Source: Dehalogenimonas sp. THU2
Lineage (GTDB): Bacteria; Chloroflexota; Dehalococcoidia; Dehalococcoidales; Dehalococcoidaceae
Reading direction: 5' to 3'
Assembly (NCBI RefSeq): GCF_039749495.1
Contig: NZ_JBDLLU010000004.1
Location: 92,833-156,832, forward strand
Length of the DNA: 64,000 bases
A program made the position numbers and the translations under genes. Of this stretch, positions 24,294-32,914 are shown piece by piece. Position 1 is the stretch's first letter; each line of letters begins with the position of its first letter. The notes under the pieces are model-generated. The model did not search any database, was not told the origin of the DNA, and was given only the letters and a program-made list of their open reading frames with translations.

Positions 24294-24938
24294 ATGAATC
24301 AGATTCACATATCCAATAAGGAACTTCCCGAAGCAATTCTCCTGCTGGGACCGACCGGTTCCGGCAAGACTCCTCTTGGAGAGACCTTGGAACGGGCGGG
24401 GCTGGGGGGACGCAGGTGTTTTCATTTCGATTTCGGCAGTCGGTTGCGCAGGTATACCGGTGAACCAACAGGACTGCTCACATCCGGTGAACTGGAGGTG
24501 GTCAGGGGATCGCTCCTTACCGGCGCCCTGCTGGAAGATGAACATTTCAGCATTGCCGAGAAACTCCTGGCTGGATTCATCAGGGAAAGCAACCCGGGTC
24601 CGAACGATCTCATTGTAATGAATGGTCTGCCACGGCACACGGGGCAGGCGTTGGCGCTGGAGGGGATGATTGACATGAAGGCGCTGGTGGTCCTCGAATG
24701 CACTCCGGAGACGGTGCTGGAACGCATCCGCTCCGATGCCGGGGGCGACCGGACCGGCCGGGTGGATGATACGATAGAAGAGGTGAAGCGGCGTCTGAAA
24801 GTGTTTGCTGAAAGAACTCAGCCCCTCACGGCTTATTACGAACGGCGGGGAACACCGTCGATATGCCTGGATATCGGGTCCTCGACGACGGCGGAAGAAG
24901 CTTTAAAAACCCTCGCCGGGCGGCTGTCCGGGCTTTAG
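24294..24938 (+). CDS. Nucleoside-monophosphate-kinase-like P-loop protein
   Basis: A 214-residue P-loop kinase. Walker A is LLLGPTGSGKTPLGE (about 16-30). The later VMNGLPRHTGQALAL block resembles the DGFPR substrate loop of adenylate kinases. ERIRSDAGGDRTGRVDD matches the LID-type Arg region. It is shorter and more divergent than canonical Adk, so the true substrate may differ. Its 3' end overlaps the opposing gene by four bases. Confidence 0.72.
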   Translation: MNQIHISNKELPEAILLLGPTGSGKTPLGETLERAGLGGRRCFHFDFGSRLRRYTGEPTGLLTSGELEVVRGSLLTGALLEDEHFSIAEKLLAGFIRESNPGPNDLIVMNGLPRHTGQALALEGMIDMKALVVLECTPETVLERIRSDAGGDRTGRVDDTIEEVKRRLKVFAERTQPLTAYYERRGTPSICLDIGSSTTAEEALKTLAGRLSGL

Positions 24939-25546
24939 ACCTCCGGCGCCATGCCGAGGCGTTGTTGCAGCGCATCAACCAGCAGATCCGGATGGTCGGC
25001 GTGGATGAAGATGGTGCTGACCGGTGGTGTCGGCATGCCCTCTGCCTCGAGTGTTACCGGGTTCCGCAGTCCAATTTTGATGCTGTTGGCGCTGCCGACA
25101 TTCAGATAAGCGATAGGTTCTTCCAGATCCAGTTTGAGGCCGTCCCCGCCCTGGCCCCAACCTTCCCTACTGAGTTCGACCGATTCGATCGAGTCATAAG
25201 GTATACAGCCGCTGACCAGAAAACTGTATCTTACCAGCAGACATGATTCATCGAGTTTATGCGGCAGTCCCACCATCGAGGCGTAAAGCCCCATCACCCG
25301 GTACAGTCCGTAGACTGCCCACAGGCTCAAGACCCAGGTCACCCAAGCCCAGGGTAACATGAGGCTCAGGAGCCATATCGAGGCGGGCACCACGAATATT
25401 AGGATGAAGGTCATGGCCATGGCGGCGGATCTCTGGTGATAGCTGTATTCGCCGGGTCCGATCTTCAGACGCTGGAAGATCCATTTCAGGAGATAAGGTC
25501 CCATTTTGAGACTGGTCTTCAAGTTGGTGCCGATATTAGAGGGCAT
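24935..25546 (-). CDS. Membrane protein with PH-like domain
   Basis: A 203-residue protein. Two membrane helices (about 47-68 and 72-92) precede a C-terminal soluble domain. The segment LDESCLLVRYSFLVSGCIPY followed by DSIESVEL is typical of bacterial PH-like domains attached to membranes. The start ATG 25546 follows a perfect AGGAGG, so upstream codons are excluded. Function is unknown. It converges with and overlaps the kinase-like gene by four bases. Confidence 0.68.
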   Translation of the reverse strand: MPSNIGTNLKTSLKMGPYLLKWIFQRLKIGPGEYSYHQRSAAMAMTFILIFVVPASIWLLSLMLPWAWVTWVLSLWAVYGLYRVMGLYASMVGLPHKLDESCLLVRYSFLVSGCIPYDSIESVELSREGWGQGGDGLKLDLEEPIAYLNVGSANSIKIGLRNPVTLEAEGMPTPPVSTIFIHADHPDLLVDALQQRLGMAPEV

Positions 25547-25800
25547 GACAGCCTCCTGATCGTCGTTTGTATGGTTCCCTGTGCGCCTAATGATATATGA
25601 GACCCGTTGTCTCGGCAAGCATTCAGTCCTGGACGCAGGTATCGCGACGACGTATATGCATCGCAGTTGACAGTGAGTCCATCGTAGTGGCATACTCTAG
25701 GGCGGTTGAAAGTTGGTATCCCAGCCCAAGGTGGTTCTTGCCATGGTCCGGATGACCTAACCGGAGACCAAAGTATAATCAAAAAAGGAGCAGTCATCCC

Positions 25801-26106
25801 ATGGCCCAAGACAGAACCATCCAATGTGCCGATTGCGGCGCCGACTTCACCTTCACGGCCTCAGAGCAGGAATTCTTCGCTTCCAAGGGCTTCACCAACG
25901 AGCCCAAGCGTTGTCCGACCTGCCGCCAGGCTCGCAAGCAGACCCGCGGTGGTGGTGGCGGCGGTGGCATGAGCGGTGGACCCCGTCAGATGTTCCCCGC
26001 GGTGTGCGCTTCCTGCAACAGGGAGACCGAAGTTCCTTTCGAACCCCGCAACGGTCGCCCGGTTTATTGCAGCGATTGTTTCGCCAAATCCAAGAGCGCC
26101 TACTAA
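25801..26106 (+). CDS. Zinc-ribbon domain protein (zf-trcl type)
   Basis: A 101-residue protein with two zinc modules. The first has CADCGADFTFT...CPTC (about 9-42), matching the probable zinc-ribbon family that begins with CxDCG and an F-rich strand. After a Gly-rich linker the second has CASCNRETEVPFEP...CSDCF (about 67-98), as in many Chloroflexota and Firmicutes proteins. Its role is unknown. A strong terminator follows. Confidence 0.82.
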   Translation: MAQDRTIQCADCGADFTFTASEQEFFASKGFTNEPKRCPTCRQARKQTRGGGGGGGMSGGPRQMFPAVCASCNRETEVPFEPRNGRPVYCSDCFAKSKSAY

Positions 26107-26129
26107 ACCCCAACACTCGTTAATCGATC

Positions 26130-26160
26130 AGAGAGCCCCTTTACCGGGGCTCTCTGTTTT
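26130..26160 (+). terminator. Intrinsic terminator after the zinc-ribbon gene
   Basis: AGAGAGCCCC and GGGGCTCTCT pair over ten bases around TTTACC and are followed by GTTTTTG. Confidence 0.9.
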
Positions 26161-26194
26161 TGTATTCACTTTCTGAAGACGCTAAGATAGTCAC

Positions 26195-26581
26195 ATGAAT
26201 TTACTGCTCTTGATCGCCGCGGCCGGGGCGTTGGGGTCGCTGGGACGTTACGCGCTATCCGGCGCCGTTTACGCTGCATTGGGCAGCGGCTTTGCCTACG
26301 GTACACTGGTGGTTAACGTTCTTGGCAGTTTCCTCATCGGCCTTATTATGCAAGTCGGCCTTTCGACAGACCTGGTACCACCGCATATGCGCACTGCCGT
26401 GACCATTGGGTTCCTGGGAGCTTTCACCACCTTTTCCACCTTTAGCTATGAGACAGTGAGGATGTTACAGGAAGGGGCGTGGGGGACGGCAGCTTTGAAT
26501 ATTATTGTGAGCGTGATGGTCTGTATCGCCGCCGTGTTCGCCGGCATTTTTGCCGGGAGACTCATCGCAGGAGGAGCGTAA
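26195..26581 (+). CDS. crcB: Fluoride ion channel CrcB/Fluc
   Basis: A 128-residue four-helix membrane protein exporting fluoride. The family signatures are LGSLGRYALSG (about 13-23), GTLVVNVLGSFLIGL (about 36-50) with the pore Asn, and GFLGAFTTFSTFSYET (about 72-87). Dual-topology dimers form the pore. The stop overlaps the ATG of the DUF190 gene by one base, a common crcB/DUF190 pairing. I see no fluoride riboswitch upstream. Confidence 0.95.
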   Translation: MNLLLLIAAAGALGSLGRYALSGAVYAALGSGFAYGTLVVNVLGSFLIGLIMQVGLSTDLVPPHMRTAVTIGFLGAFTTFSTFSYETVRMLQEGAWGTAALNIIVSVMVCIAAVFAGIFAGRLIAGGA

Positions 26582-26925
26582 TGCGTAAAATCGAAGGCGA
26601 ACAGGTTCTCATGAGGATTTTCATCGGTGAGTCCGACGTTATCGACGGAAAACCTCTTCATATGAAGTTGGTCGAACTATTCAAAGAGCGTGGACTGGCT
26701 GGGGCGACGGTGCTGCGGGGCATTACCGGTTTTGGTGCTCGCAGCCGGATACATTCGACGCACCTGCTGCGGCTGTCACAGGATTTGCCGGTGATCATCG
26801 AGATCGTGGACTCCCAGGAGCATCTTGACGGGGTACTGCCGGAGGTGGAGGGGATGATGGGTGATGGGCTCATCACCATGGAGAAGGTCAGGGTTCTGCG
26901 CTATGGGGCGGTCAGCCAGTCGTAG
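26581..26925 (+). CDS. DUF190 family protein
   Basis: A 114-residue soluble protein, MRKIEGEQVLMRIFIGESD, followed by the conserved GLAGATVLRGITGFGARSRI (about 40-59) and a strand with DLPVIIEIVDS. This is the DUF190 family, PII-like ferredoxin-fold proteins often next to crcB. It may regulate the channel, but that is inference from context. The 3' end overlaps the opposing hydrolase gene by 25 bases. Confidence 0.9.
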   Translation: MRKIEGEQVLMRIFIGESDVIDGKPLHMKLVELFKERGLAGATVLRGITGFGARSRIHSTHLLRLSQDLPVIIEIVDSQEHLDGVLPEVEGMMGDGLITMEKVRVLRYGAVSQS

Positions 26926-27986
26926 CTAAGGAGCGCCGTGGAGGTCTGGGATAGTGTTGTTGCCGCTGAAGCGTCGCCTTTGAGGTAGAGGTCAAAGAAC
27001 GCCAGGGCGTAAAGGTCGATAGCTTTCAGCCGTTCATCTTCGGCGATGGCGGCCGGTACCCAGCCGGTATCGGCATCAGACTCTGAAAAGACGAAATGGT
27101 CGGCGTTTCGGAGCACCAGGTAATAATACGGCGGCTGGACCTCGCCGCCCAGATACCAGAAGGCGTCCTCAGGCCGGTTCAGCAGCAGGTCATAATCCCC
27201 GCGCATGGCCATGATGGGGACATCGATGTTGCCGATGTTTTTCTCGAAGGGGAAGGACGGTGATGAGAGCAGCAGGGCTGCCTTGATGCGGGGGTCTTCC
27301 TGAGCCGGGTCGGAATGACCGCCGATCAGTCCTAGGGTGGTCAAGCCACCGAAAGAGTGCCCACCCATGCCGATGGCAGAGATGTCGATGCCGCCTTGAA
27401 ATAACGATCCTGCCCGGTCGCTCTCTGAGATCATGTAATCGAGCAGTGCCTCAGCCGCCGGAAGGCGATAGGTGTCGAAGTAGTTTTCATATACATCCCG
27501 CAGGTAACCGTCGATGCCATCGCCGATCTGATGGTCGGCAAAGCTAAGAAATTCGGTGATCCCGCCCCAGATGTTATCGCTGAAACGTACGGAAGCCACG
27601 ATATAACCTTCGCTGGCTAGCGTTTCTTTGAGGAATAACGACTGCATCTCCGAAGCATTGAAACCATGATTGAAGATAACCAGCGGGTAGGCGGTGCCGG
27701 TTTGCGACAGTTCGCCATCGATCGCCAAATAGCTCCGGGCACCGTCGCTATAGGTGTAAATGGACGCCTTGTCGTCAGTCGGATACCAGATAGCCGCTTC
27801 TACGAATTGCGTCCCACCGCTTGGGTCGATATAGTCCAGGGTGATGGTATGAAGACCGACCTCATACGTGCGCTCCGGCGTCGGGTATGCCAGTGCTACC
27901 GGGCTGAACTGGGGCAACAACAGGACGAGAGCGATTACCGCCAGGCGTTCGGTGGCGGCCAGTCCCAGGAAGAATTTCAGTTTCAT
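26901..27986 (-). CDS. Exported alpha/beta hydrolase (PAF-acetylhydrolase/dienelactone hydrolase-like)
   Basis: A 361-residue exported hydrolase. An N-terminal hydrophobic segment (about 14-34) ends ALA-YP, a plausible signal cleavage. The oxyanion region is PLVIFNHGFNAS (about 100-111). The nucleophile elbow is GMGGHSFGGLTTLG (about 207-220). The acid is probably the Asp in MAMRGDYDLLL, and the His lies in RNADHFVFSES. The substrate is unknown, with esters or lipids likely. Its 3' end overlaps the DUF190 gene. Confidence 0.83.
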   Translation of the reverse strand: MKLKFFLGLAATERLAVIALVLLLPQFSPVALAYPTPERTYEVGLHTITLDYIDPSGGTQFVEAAIWYPTDDKASIYTYSDGARSYLAIDGELSQTGTAYPLVIFNHGFNASEMQSLFLKETLASEGYIVASVRFSDNIWGGITEFLSFADHQIGDGIDGYLRDVYENYFDTYRLPAAEALLDYMISESDRAGSLFQGGIDISAIGMGGHSFGGLTTLGLIGGHSDPAQEDPRIKAALLLSSPSFPFEKNIGNIDVPIMAMRGDYDLLLNRPEDAFWYLGGEVQPPYYYLVLRNADHFVFSESDADTGWVPAAIAEDERLKAIDLYALAFFDLYLKGDASAATTLSQTSTALLSYDWLTAP

Positions 27987-28026
27987 GAAATTCCATTATA
28001 ACACTGATCGATTATTAGACATAATA

Positions 28027-28064
28027 TTAAGCCGGGCAACGTCGACTGACATTACCCGGCTTAA
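28027..28064 (-). terminator. Intrinsic terminator after the DOMON lipoprotein gene
   Basis: TTAAGCCGGG (28027-28036) and CCCGGCTTAA (28055-28064) form a ten-pair stem. On the minus strand it is followed by TATTAT rather than a pure T run. Confidence 0.7.
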
Positions 28065-28082
28065 ATTTCGATTGTGGTTGGT

Positions 28083-28709
28083 TTAACTTATCGTAATGCT
28101 GCCCCGGCCGAAAGCAGTGTGGACCTGGAGATCATCGGAAGTGTTGTGGACTGCCCACATGATGCGGTTAGCGCCAGTAACAAACGGGTGGTCATACTGA
28201 TCCCCCGTGTTTAACAGGCGTTTGAACTCGATTATGGTTTTACCGCCGGTTTCACGGCCGCCGAATTCGGTAATGTTGTTTACACCACCAAGAGCCGTAT
28301 CATCTGGATGGGATTCACCGGCTTCTGTCCTAGCCCATTGGTCGAAGAGAAATGCCTGGCTGCCGGCGACATAACCGAAGAGCATATCGGTATTTGTTTT
28401 ACCTCCGATGATGTCAGGGTCCAGGGCAACAGCGATATATCCGGTTACCTGCGCTTCCATAGCCACGTAAATGAACTGTGCGTCGGTTTTCCAGTGCAGA
28501 TTGAAGGTCGTAACACCACTTGTGAAAGATTGGGAGGAGGTATATTCACCGGTAGAGATAATGCCGTCGGCTGCCCAGGGGGTGGTGGCAGCTGGAGTGG
28601 TCGGCGCAGAAGTGGTGGGGGTGGTTCCATCGGATGAACAGGCGGCTGAGGAAATTAGAGCCAGTGTCAGAGCTACCAGGGGTACCAGTCGGGGGATTGC
28701 TGATTTCAT
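28083..28709 (-). CDS. Lipoprotein with DOMON-like domain
   Basis: A 208-residue lipoprotein. The signal peptide ends in the lipobox SSAAC-SS (Cys about 24). A Thr/Pro-rich linker follows, then a beta-rich DOMON/CBM9-like domain (about 45-205) with FNLHWKTDAQFIYVAMEAQ and a C-terminal block with NRIMWAVHNTSDD. Such domains bind heme or sugars. No heme-ligand pair can be assigned with confidence. I start at ATG 28709 after GGAG. It is anchored outside the membrane. Confidence 0.78.
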   Translation of the reverse strand: MKSAIPRLVPLVALTLALISSAACSSDGTTPTTSAPTTPAATTPWAADGIISTGEYTSSQSFTSGVTTFNLHWKTDAQFIYVAMEAQVTGYIAVALDPDIIGGKTNTDMLFGYVAGSQAFLFDQWARTEAGESHPDDTALGGVNNITEFGGRETGGKTIIEFKRLLNTGDQYDHPFVTGANRIMWAVHNTSDDLQVHTAFGRGSITIS

Positions 28710-28871
28710 GCTTTTTACTCCTGCAGTATTTTTGAGTTCGTTCATGATAGAAGTATATCGTGTTCGTCCGGCAACTCAAAATTGGGTTTGAAATGGTGGG
28801 AGCAAACCTTCACAGACGCTTTAATGGAAAAATTGCGCCAGCATGTCCGGTGTACTAGAACCGTCTGGAAC

Positions 28872-28900
28872 TTGACTCAAAATGTCTAAAATAGTATGCT
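28872..28900 (+). promoter_or_regulatory. Promoter of the HTH-receiver / PAS kinase genes
   Basis: TTGACT (28872-28877) and TATGCT (28895-28900) with an exact 17-base spacer, about 45 bases before the gene start. Confidence 0.65.
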
Positions 28901-28950
28901 GAAAATTATTTTGTAATTTGAGCGCTCCAGGGCGCGAGGAGAAATATGTT

Positions 28951-29490
28951 ATGCCTGAGCTGATGACTGTGCGTGAGGTAGCTGATTACCTGCGGGTGAC
29001 CCAGAAAACGATTTATCGTCTTTTACAAAAGGGGACAATCCCGGCACTCAAGGTGAGTCACAGCTGGCGTTTCGACAGAGCGGCCATAGATGATTGGCTG
29101 AAGTCCACGGCTGTCGGGGCAAAAGCCACCATACTCGTGGTGGATGACGATCAGACGATCAGAGATCTGTTTCGCGATATTCTGGAAGATGCGGGGCATA
29201 AGGTCATCACCGCCGGCAGCGGGGCCGAGGCACTTGAGTATATCAAGGCCAAGGATTTTGCCCTGGTTTTCCTGGACCTTAAGATGCCGGGCATGAGCGG
29301 CGCCGATGTGTTACGCAAAATCCGGGTCATAGATCCGGAACTGCCAGTTACAATCATCACCGGTTTCCCTGACAGCGAGAGCATGGCCCAGGCTCTTTCC
29401 CAGGGACCTTTCGGCGTCATGAACAAACCGTTCGGAGAAGCTGACGTTTTAAACGCCGTCAAAAGCTTCATCCGTATCGATCGCAGCTAA
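28951..29490 (+). CDS. Excisionase-type HTH fused to a response-regulator receiver domain
   Basis: A 179-residue regulator with reversed order: DNA-binding helix-turn-helix first (about 1-50, TVREVADYLRVTQKTIYRLL) and receiver domain second (about 58-178). The receiver has VVDDDQT, the phosphoacceptor Asp in LVFLDLKMPGMSG and the Lys in MNKPFGE, so it should be phosphorylatable. GAGGAG precedes ATG 28951. The PAS histidine kinase 42 bases downstream is the likely partner. Target genes are unknown. Confidence 0.85.
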   Translation: MPELMTVREVADYLRVTQKTIYRLLQKGTIPALKVSHSWRFDRAAIDDWLKSTAVGAKATILVVDDDQTIRDLFRDILEDAGHKVITAGSGAEALEYIKAKDFALVFLDLKMPGMSGADVLRKIRVIDPELPVTIITGFPDSESMAQALSQGPFGVMNKPFGEADVLNAVKSFIRIDRS

Positions 29491-29532
29491 GTGCTTCAGG
29501 TTCAGATTTCGACGTTGGGAATGCGATAATCT

Positions 29533-31050
29533 ATGCCTGCCAGGGAGACTGACAGCCAGCAGCCGATGCGTGAGGTAGTGGAGCGGCAGTTACTCGATGA
29601 CGCTGCTTCGACTTTCCGCACGATGTTCGAGCGCAGCGGTACCGGTAAGGCAGTGCTCAACAAGAGCGGTATCATCGTCATGGCCAACGAGGCGTTGGCT
29701 CGGCTCGTCGACATGAATGTCCGCGAGATCGAAGGCAAGCATTCCTGGTTCGAGTTCGTGGCCGAGACCGATCGGAAGAAAGCCCAGGATTACCATAATT
29801 TGCGCCGTTCTCACCCGGGGCTGGCGCCGGAGCGGTACGAATTCACACTCGTCGACCAGAATGGCGGCTCACACGATATAGAGATCAACGTGGCGGTTTT
29901 CCCCGGCACCGATCTCTCGCTACTATCGCTCATCGAAGTGACTCATCTAAAAACAGCCCAGGAGATGGGAAGACTGACCCGGTTCGCGGTGGAAAACGCT
30001 GGTGAGGCTATTTTCTGGCTTAATGAAAAAGGTGCGGTGCTTTATGCCAATGGCGCCGCCAGCCGGCTCCTGGGGTATAACCTTGGAGGCATCATGTCAC
30101 TCACCATTCAGGACATAGATATCGGGACACCCCGGAAGGAATGGAAAAAGCGGCTCACGGAACTTAAGCAATCCGGTTCCTCAACCTGGGAATCAGAATA
30201 CCGACGGAAAGACGGGCGGGTATTGCCCGTTGAAACGATACTGAGTTTTATCCAGTTGGGCGACAAGCATTACTATTGGGTGTTTGCCCGGGATGTTTCC
30301 GATCGGGTGCAGGCCGACGTACGAGAAAAGCAGCTTCAATCGGAGCTCAACCTGTCCGGGCGGCTGGCGTCGGTGGGAGAGTTGGCCGCCGGGGTAGCCC
30401 ATGAGATCAATAACCCTCTCACAGGGATCATCGGATTTTCGGAACGGCTGCTCAGAAAATGTGCCGACGAGAAAATGACCACCGATTTGAAACGCATCCA
30501 TTCCGAGGCTCAGCGTGCCGCCAAGGTGGTGCAGAATCTATTGACCTTTGCCCGGCAACGCCAGCCGAAGAAAGAACCGGTCGATGTCAATGATATCGTC
30601 TCGGAGTCATTGGAGCTGAGGGAGTACGAATTGCGCCAGCGCGGGATCACGGTTATCACCCACCTGGGTGAACTACCTTGCCTCATGGCGGATTATTACC
30701 AGTTAGAGCAGGTTCTGGTCAACCTGATCATCAATGCCGAACAGGCCATGGCCAGATCCGGCAAAGGCGACAGACTCATCGTTACCACTGGTGAGTTGGA
30801 CGGCTACATCGTGATCACGGTGACCGACAACGGCCCGGGCATCGAACCTAAGCATCTCGACAAACTTTTCGATCCTTTTTTCACCACTCGCGCCGACGAT
30901 GGGGGGACTGGCTTGGGGTTGTCCATCTGCCACGGCATCGTCATGGAGCATGGCGGCCGAATCAGCGCCTCCAGTGAACTGGGTGAAGGTACCACGTTTA
31001 CGGTGTCCATTCCGCTGAAGGGCGGCAGTTGCCCCTCCCCGGAAGCCTAA
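29533..31050 (+). CDS. Cytoplasmic PAS-domain sensor histidine kinase
   Basis: A 505-residue soluble kinase without membrane helices. Two PAS domains (about 25-140 and 150-262) precede the HisKA H box GVAHEINNPLTGIIGFS (about 287-303). The ATPase domain has LVNLIINAEQAM, VTDNGPGIEP and DGGTGLGLSICHGIV. PAS domains may bind heme, flavin or small ligands, which cannot be told here. It is paired with the upstream HTH-receiver protein. Its stop overlaps the opposing DUF167 gene by four bases. Confidence 0.92.
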   Translation: MPARETDSQQPMREVVERQLLDDAASTFRTMFERSGTGKAVLNKSGIIVMANEALARLVDMNVREIEGKHSWFEFVAETDRKKAQDYHNLRRSHPGLAPERYEFTLVDQNGGSHDIEINVAVFPGTDLSLLSLIEVTHLKTAQEMGRLTRFAVENAGEAIFWLNEKGAVLYANGAASRLLGYNLGGIMSLTIQDIDIGTPRKEWKKRLTELKQSGSSTWESEYRRKDGRVLPVETILSFIQLGDKHYYWVFARDVSDRVQADVREKQLQSELNLSGRLASVGELAAGVAHEINNPLTGIIGFSERLLRKCADEKMTTDLKRIHSEAQRAAKVVQNLLTFARQRQPKKEPVDVNDIVSESLELREYELRQRGITVITHLGELPCLMADYYQLEQVLVNLIINAEQAMARSGKGDRLIVTTGELDGYIVITVTDNGPGIEPKHLDKLFDPFFTTRADDGGTGLGLSICHGIVMEHGGRISASSELGEGTTFTVSIPLKGGSCPSPEA

Positions 31051-31319
31051 TCTTCCCCGAGCATCCTTCGCAGGGCTTCCGCCTGGTCCATCCCGGTAAT
31101 TCTTAGCACCTTGTTGCGGCTGGTGTGCCCCCTCAGTATTTCGACTGCATCTCTACTGATACTCAAACGTTCCGCGACAAACTCGATCAGTGTGGCGTTG
31201 GCCTTTCCTTTTTCCGGCGGCGCGGCAACCCGTATTTTAACGCCCTCGTCGTGGCGGCCGACTACCCCGGTTTTACCGGCGCCGGGCTGGATGCGGACTA
31301 TGATAATCGCTTGATTCAC
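31047..31319 (-). CDS. DUF167 / YggU family protein
   Basis: A 90-residue protein with the family hallmarks IIVRIQPGAGKTGVVG near the start and VRVAAPPEKGKANATLIEF at about 31-49, then ILRGHTSRNKVLRI. YggU-family proteins are small alpha/beta proteins of unknown function, found in most bacteria. Length is standard. The gene converges with and overlaps the histidine kinase stop. Confidence 0.9.
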   Translation of the reverse strand: MNQAIIIVRIQPGAGKTGVVGRHDEGVKIRVAAPPEKGKANATLIEFVAERLSISRDAVEILRGHTSRNKVLRITGMDQAEALRRMLGED

Positions 31320-31476
31320 AATTAGCAGCTGTTCAATCGTTCATTTCGCGTCCTTGGTCTTTGTGGCCAGCCTCGAATGGCAACGTGGATATTATAACAC
31401 CACTGTGAAAGTCGCAAGGAGCAGTCCGATCTATTGATCATCCCAAGGTCTTATCCTTTAGAAGGGACTTCTTTGC

Positions 31477-31482
31477 TATAAT
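31477..31482 (+). promoter_or_regulatory. -10 element before the pncC-like gene
   Basis: A perfect TATAAT 29 bases before the GTG start. No good -35 hexamer is seen at the usual distance. Confidence 0.4.
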
Positions 31483-31511
31483 AGAATACCATTTTAAAAA
31501 CGAGGTCACCG

Positions 31512-31994
31512 GTGGCATCACTCGAACAGAAACTCGGCGAACTATTATTGCGCAAAGAATTGACCATCGGCACGGTCGAATCAGCCACCGGCGGCTTGAT
31601 CGCAGCGCGGATTATTTCCGTGGTCGGCGCGTCCTCCTATTGCAAGGGTGGCATCATCGCCTACCACAATGAGGTCAAGATGAGACTAGCCGGTGTCAAA
31701 TATGCCACTCTGTTAGCTTACGGCGCCGTCAGTCCCCAGGTTGCGGAAGAGATGGCCGCTGGCGGTCGCCGCGCCCTAGGGGTGGATATCTGCCTTTCAG
31801 ACACAGGCATCGCGGGGCCGGGGGGCGCTACCGAAGATAAGCCAGTTGGGCTCTATTACATCGGACTGGCGACGCCCGACGGTGTCTGGACCCGGAAATT
31901 CGTCTTCAAGGGCAAGAACCGACAGCAGACACGGGAAACGGCGGTGACAGCAGCGCTGGAATGGGCGGCGGAGATCCTGTCTCAGCCCACGTAA
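31512..31994 (+). CDS. pncC: CinA C-terminal-domain nicotinamide-nucleotide amidohydrolase
   Basis: A 160-residue stand-alone CinA C-domain enzyme that deamidates NMN to nicotinate mononucleotide for NAD recycling. Key blocks are TVESATGGLIAARI (about 18-31), VGASSYCKGGIIAYHNEVK with the family Tyr/Asn, and LSDTGIAGPGGATEDKPVG (about 96-114). The GTG start follows GAGGTCACC. The length equals PncC without the MoeA-like N-terminal domain. Confidence 0.9.
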   Translation: MASLEQKLGELLLRKELTIGTVESATGGLIAARIISVVGASSYCKGGIIAYHNEVKMRLAGVKYATLLAYGAVSPQVAEEMAAGGRRALGVDICLSDTGIAGPGGATEDKPVGLYYIGLATPDGVWTRKFVFKGKNRQQTRETAVTAALEWAAEILSQPT

Positions 31995-32054
31995 AATGAT
32001 CGATGCCAAGCGATCACCGGTTTCTGTTTACGAGTTAGTTAAAAGGTTACGAAG

Positions 32055-32774
32055 TTACAAACTTGCTACCGCTGCCGCCTGAATCTCGAAGATCTGCCTG
32101 ATGCCTTTATCGGCCAAACTCAGTACTGAGTCGATGGTCCCGCGACTATAAGCCCGCTTCTCCGCGGTTCCCTGTATTTCGATGAATTCCCCGTTCGAGT
32201 TCATCACCAGGTTGAAATCTGAGTCGGCGTTGCAGTCCTCCTCGAAGGACGGATCAAGCAATATCTCTCCCTTATACATGCTCACGCTCACCGCGGCCAC
32301 CTGGGATTTCAGGGGCATTTTCTTGATGACGCCTAATTGCAGCAGTCTGTTAAAGGCCATAAAGAGCGCCACATAGCCGCCGGTAATCGCGGCGGTGCGG
32401 GTGCCGGCGTCGGCCTGGAGGACATCGCAATCGACGACGAAATTGCGTTCGCCAAGGGCTGACATATCGGTTACCGCCCGGAGCGAGCGGCCGACCAGAC
32501 GCTGGATTTCCTGGCTGCGGCCGGATATTTTGGTCGCTGATTCCCGGGGCGTGCGGGTCGAAGTCGCCCTCGGCAGCATGGCATATTCCGCGGTCACCCA
32601 GCCGGTGCCGGAGTTCCTGAGGAACGCGGGGACCCGGTCCTCCATGGAAACGGAGCAGATGACGCGGGTCTGGCCTTGCTCGATGAGCACCGAGCCTTCG
32701 GCGAAGGATTGGAAACCGGGGGTTATCTTGATGGCTCGAAGCTCATCGGGGGCGCGGTTGTCGATTCGGGACAT
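32055..32774 (-). CDS. rph: Ribonuclease PH
   Basis: A 239-residue phosphorolytic 3' exonuclease trimming tRNA precursors. It has family blocks EGSVLIEQGQTRVICSVS (about 26-43), the phosphate-site GWVTAEYAMLPRAT with TRTPRE, and the catalytic Asp region DCDVLQADAGTRTAAITGG (about 114-132). Length and start MSRIDNRAPDELR are typical. It probably acts as a hexamer. Confidence 0.95.
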   Translation of the reverse strand: MSRIDNRAPDELRAIKITPGFQSFAEGSVLIEQGQTRVICSVSMEDRVPAFLRNSGTGWVTAEYAMLPRATSTRTPRESATKISGRSQEIQRLVGRSLRAVTDMSALGERNFVVDCDVLQADAGTRTAAITGGYVALFMAFNRLLQLGVIKKMPLKSQVAAVSVSMYKGEILLDPSFEEDCNADSDFNLVMNSNGEFIEIQGTAEKRAYSRGTIDSVLSLADKGIRQIFEIQAAAVASL

Positions 32775-32914
32775 TGATATTGCCTTTCTAAAACTACTGA
32801 TACTCGCGATATGAAGTGTGGACGATCCCTAGAATCGATCATCCAGCCTGGTTGTCTTGATTGGTATAAACCGGGCGTTAACGATTATATTGCGGCTTAT
32901 TGTGTTCGCTAAAC

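Noticed and set aside
26107..26194. Fluoride riboswitch upstream of crcB
   Set aside because: The 88-base spacer is taken up by the zinc-ribbon gene's terminator, and the characteristic fluoride-riboswitch core is absent.
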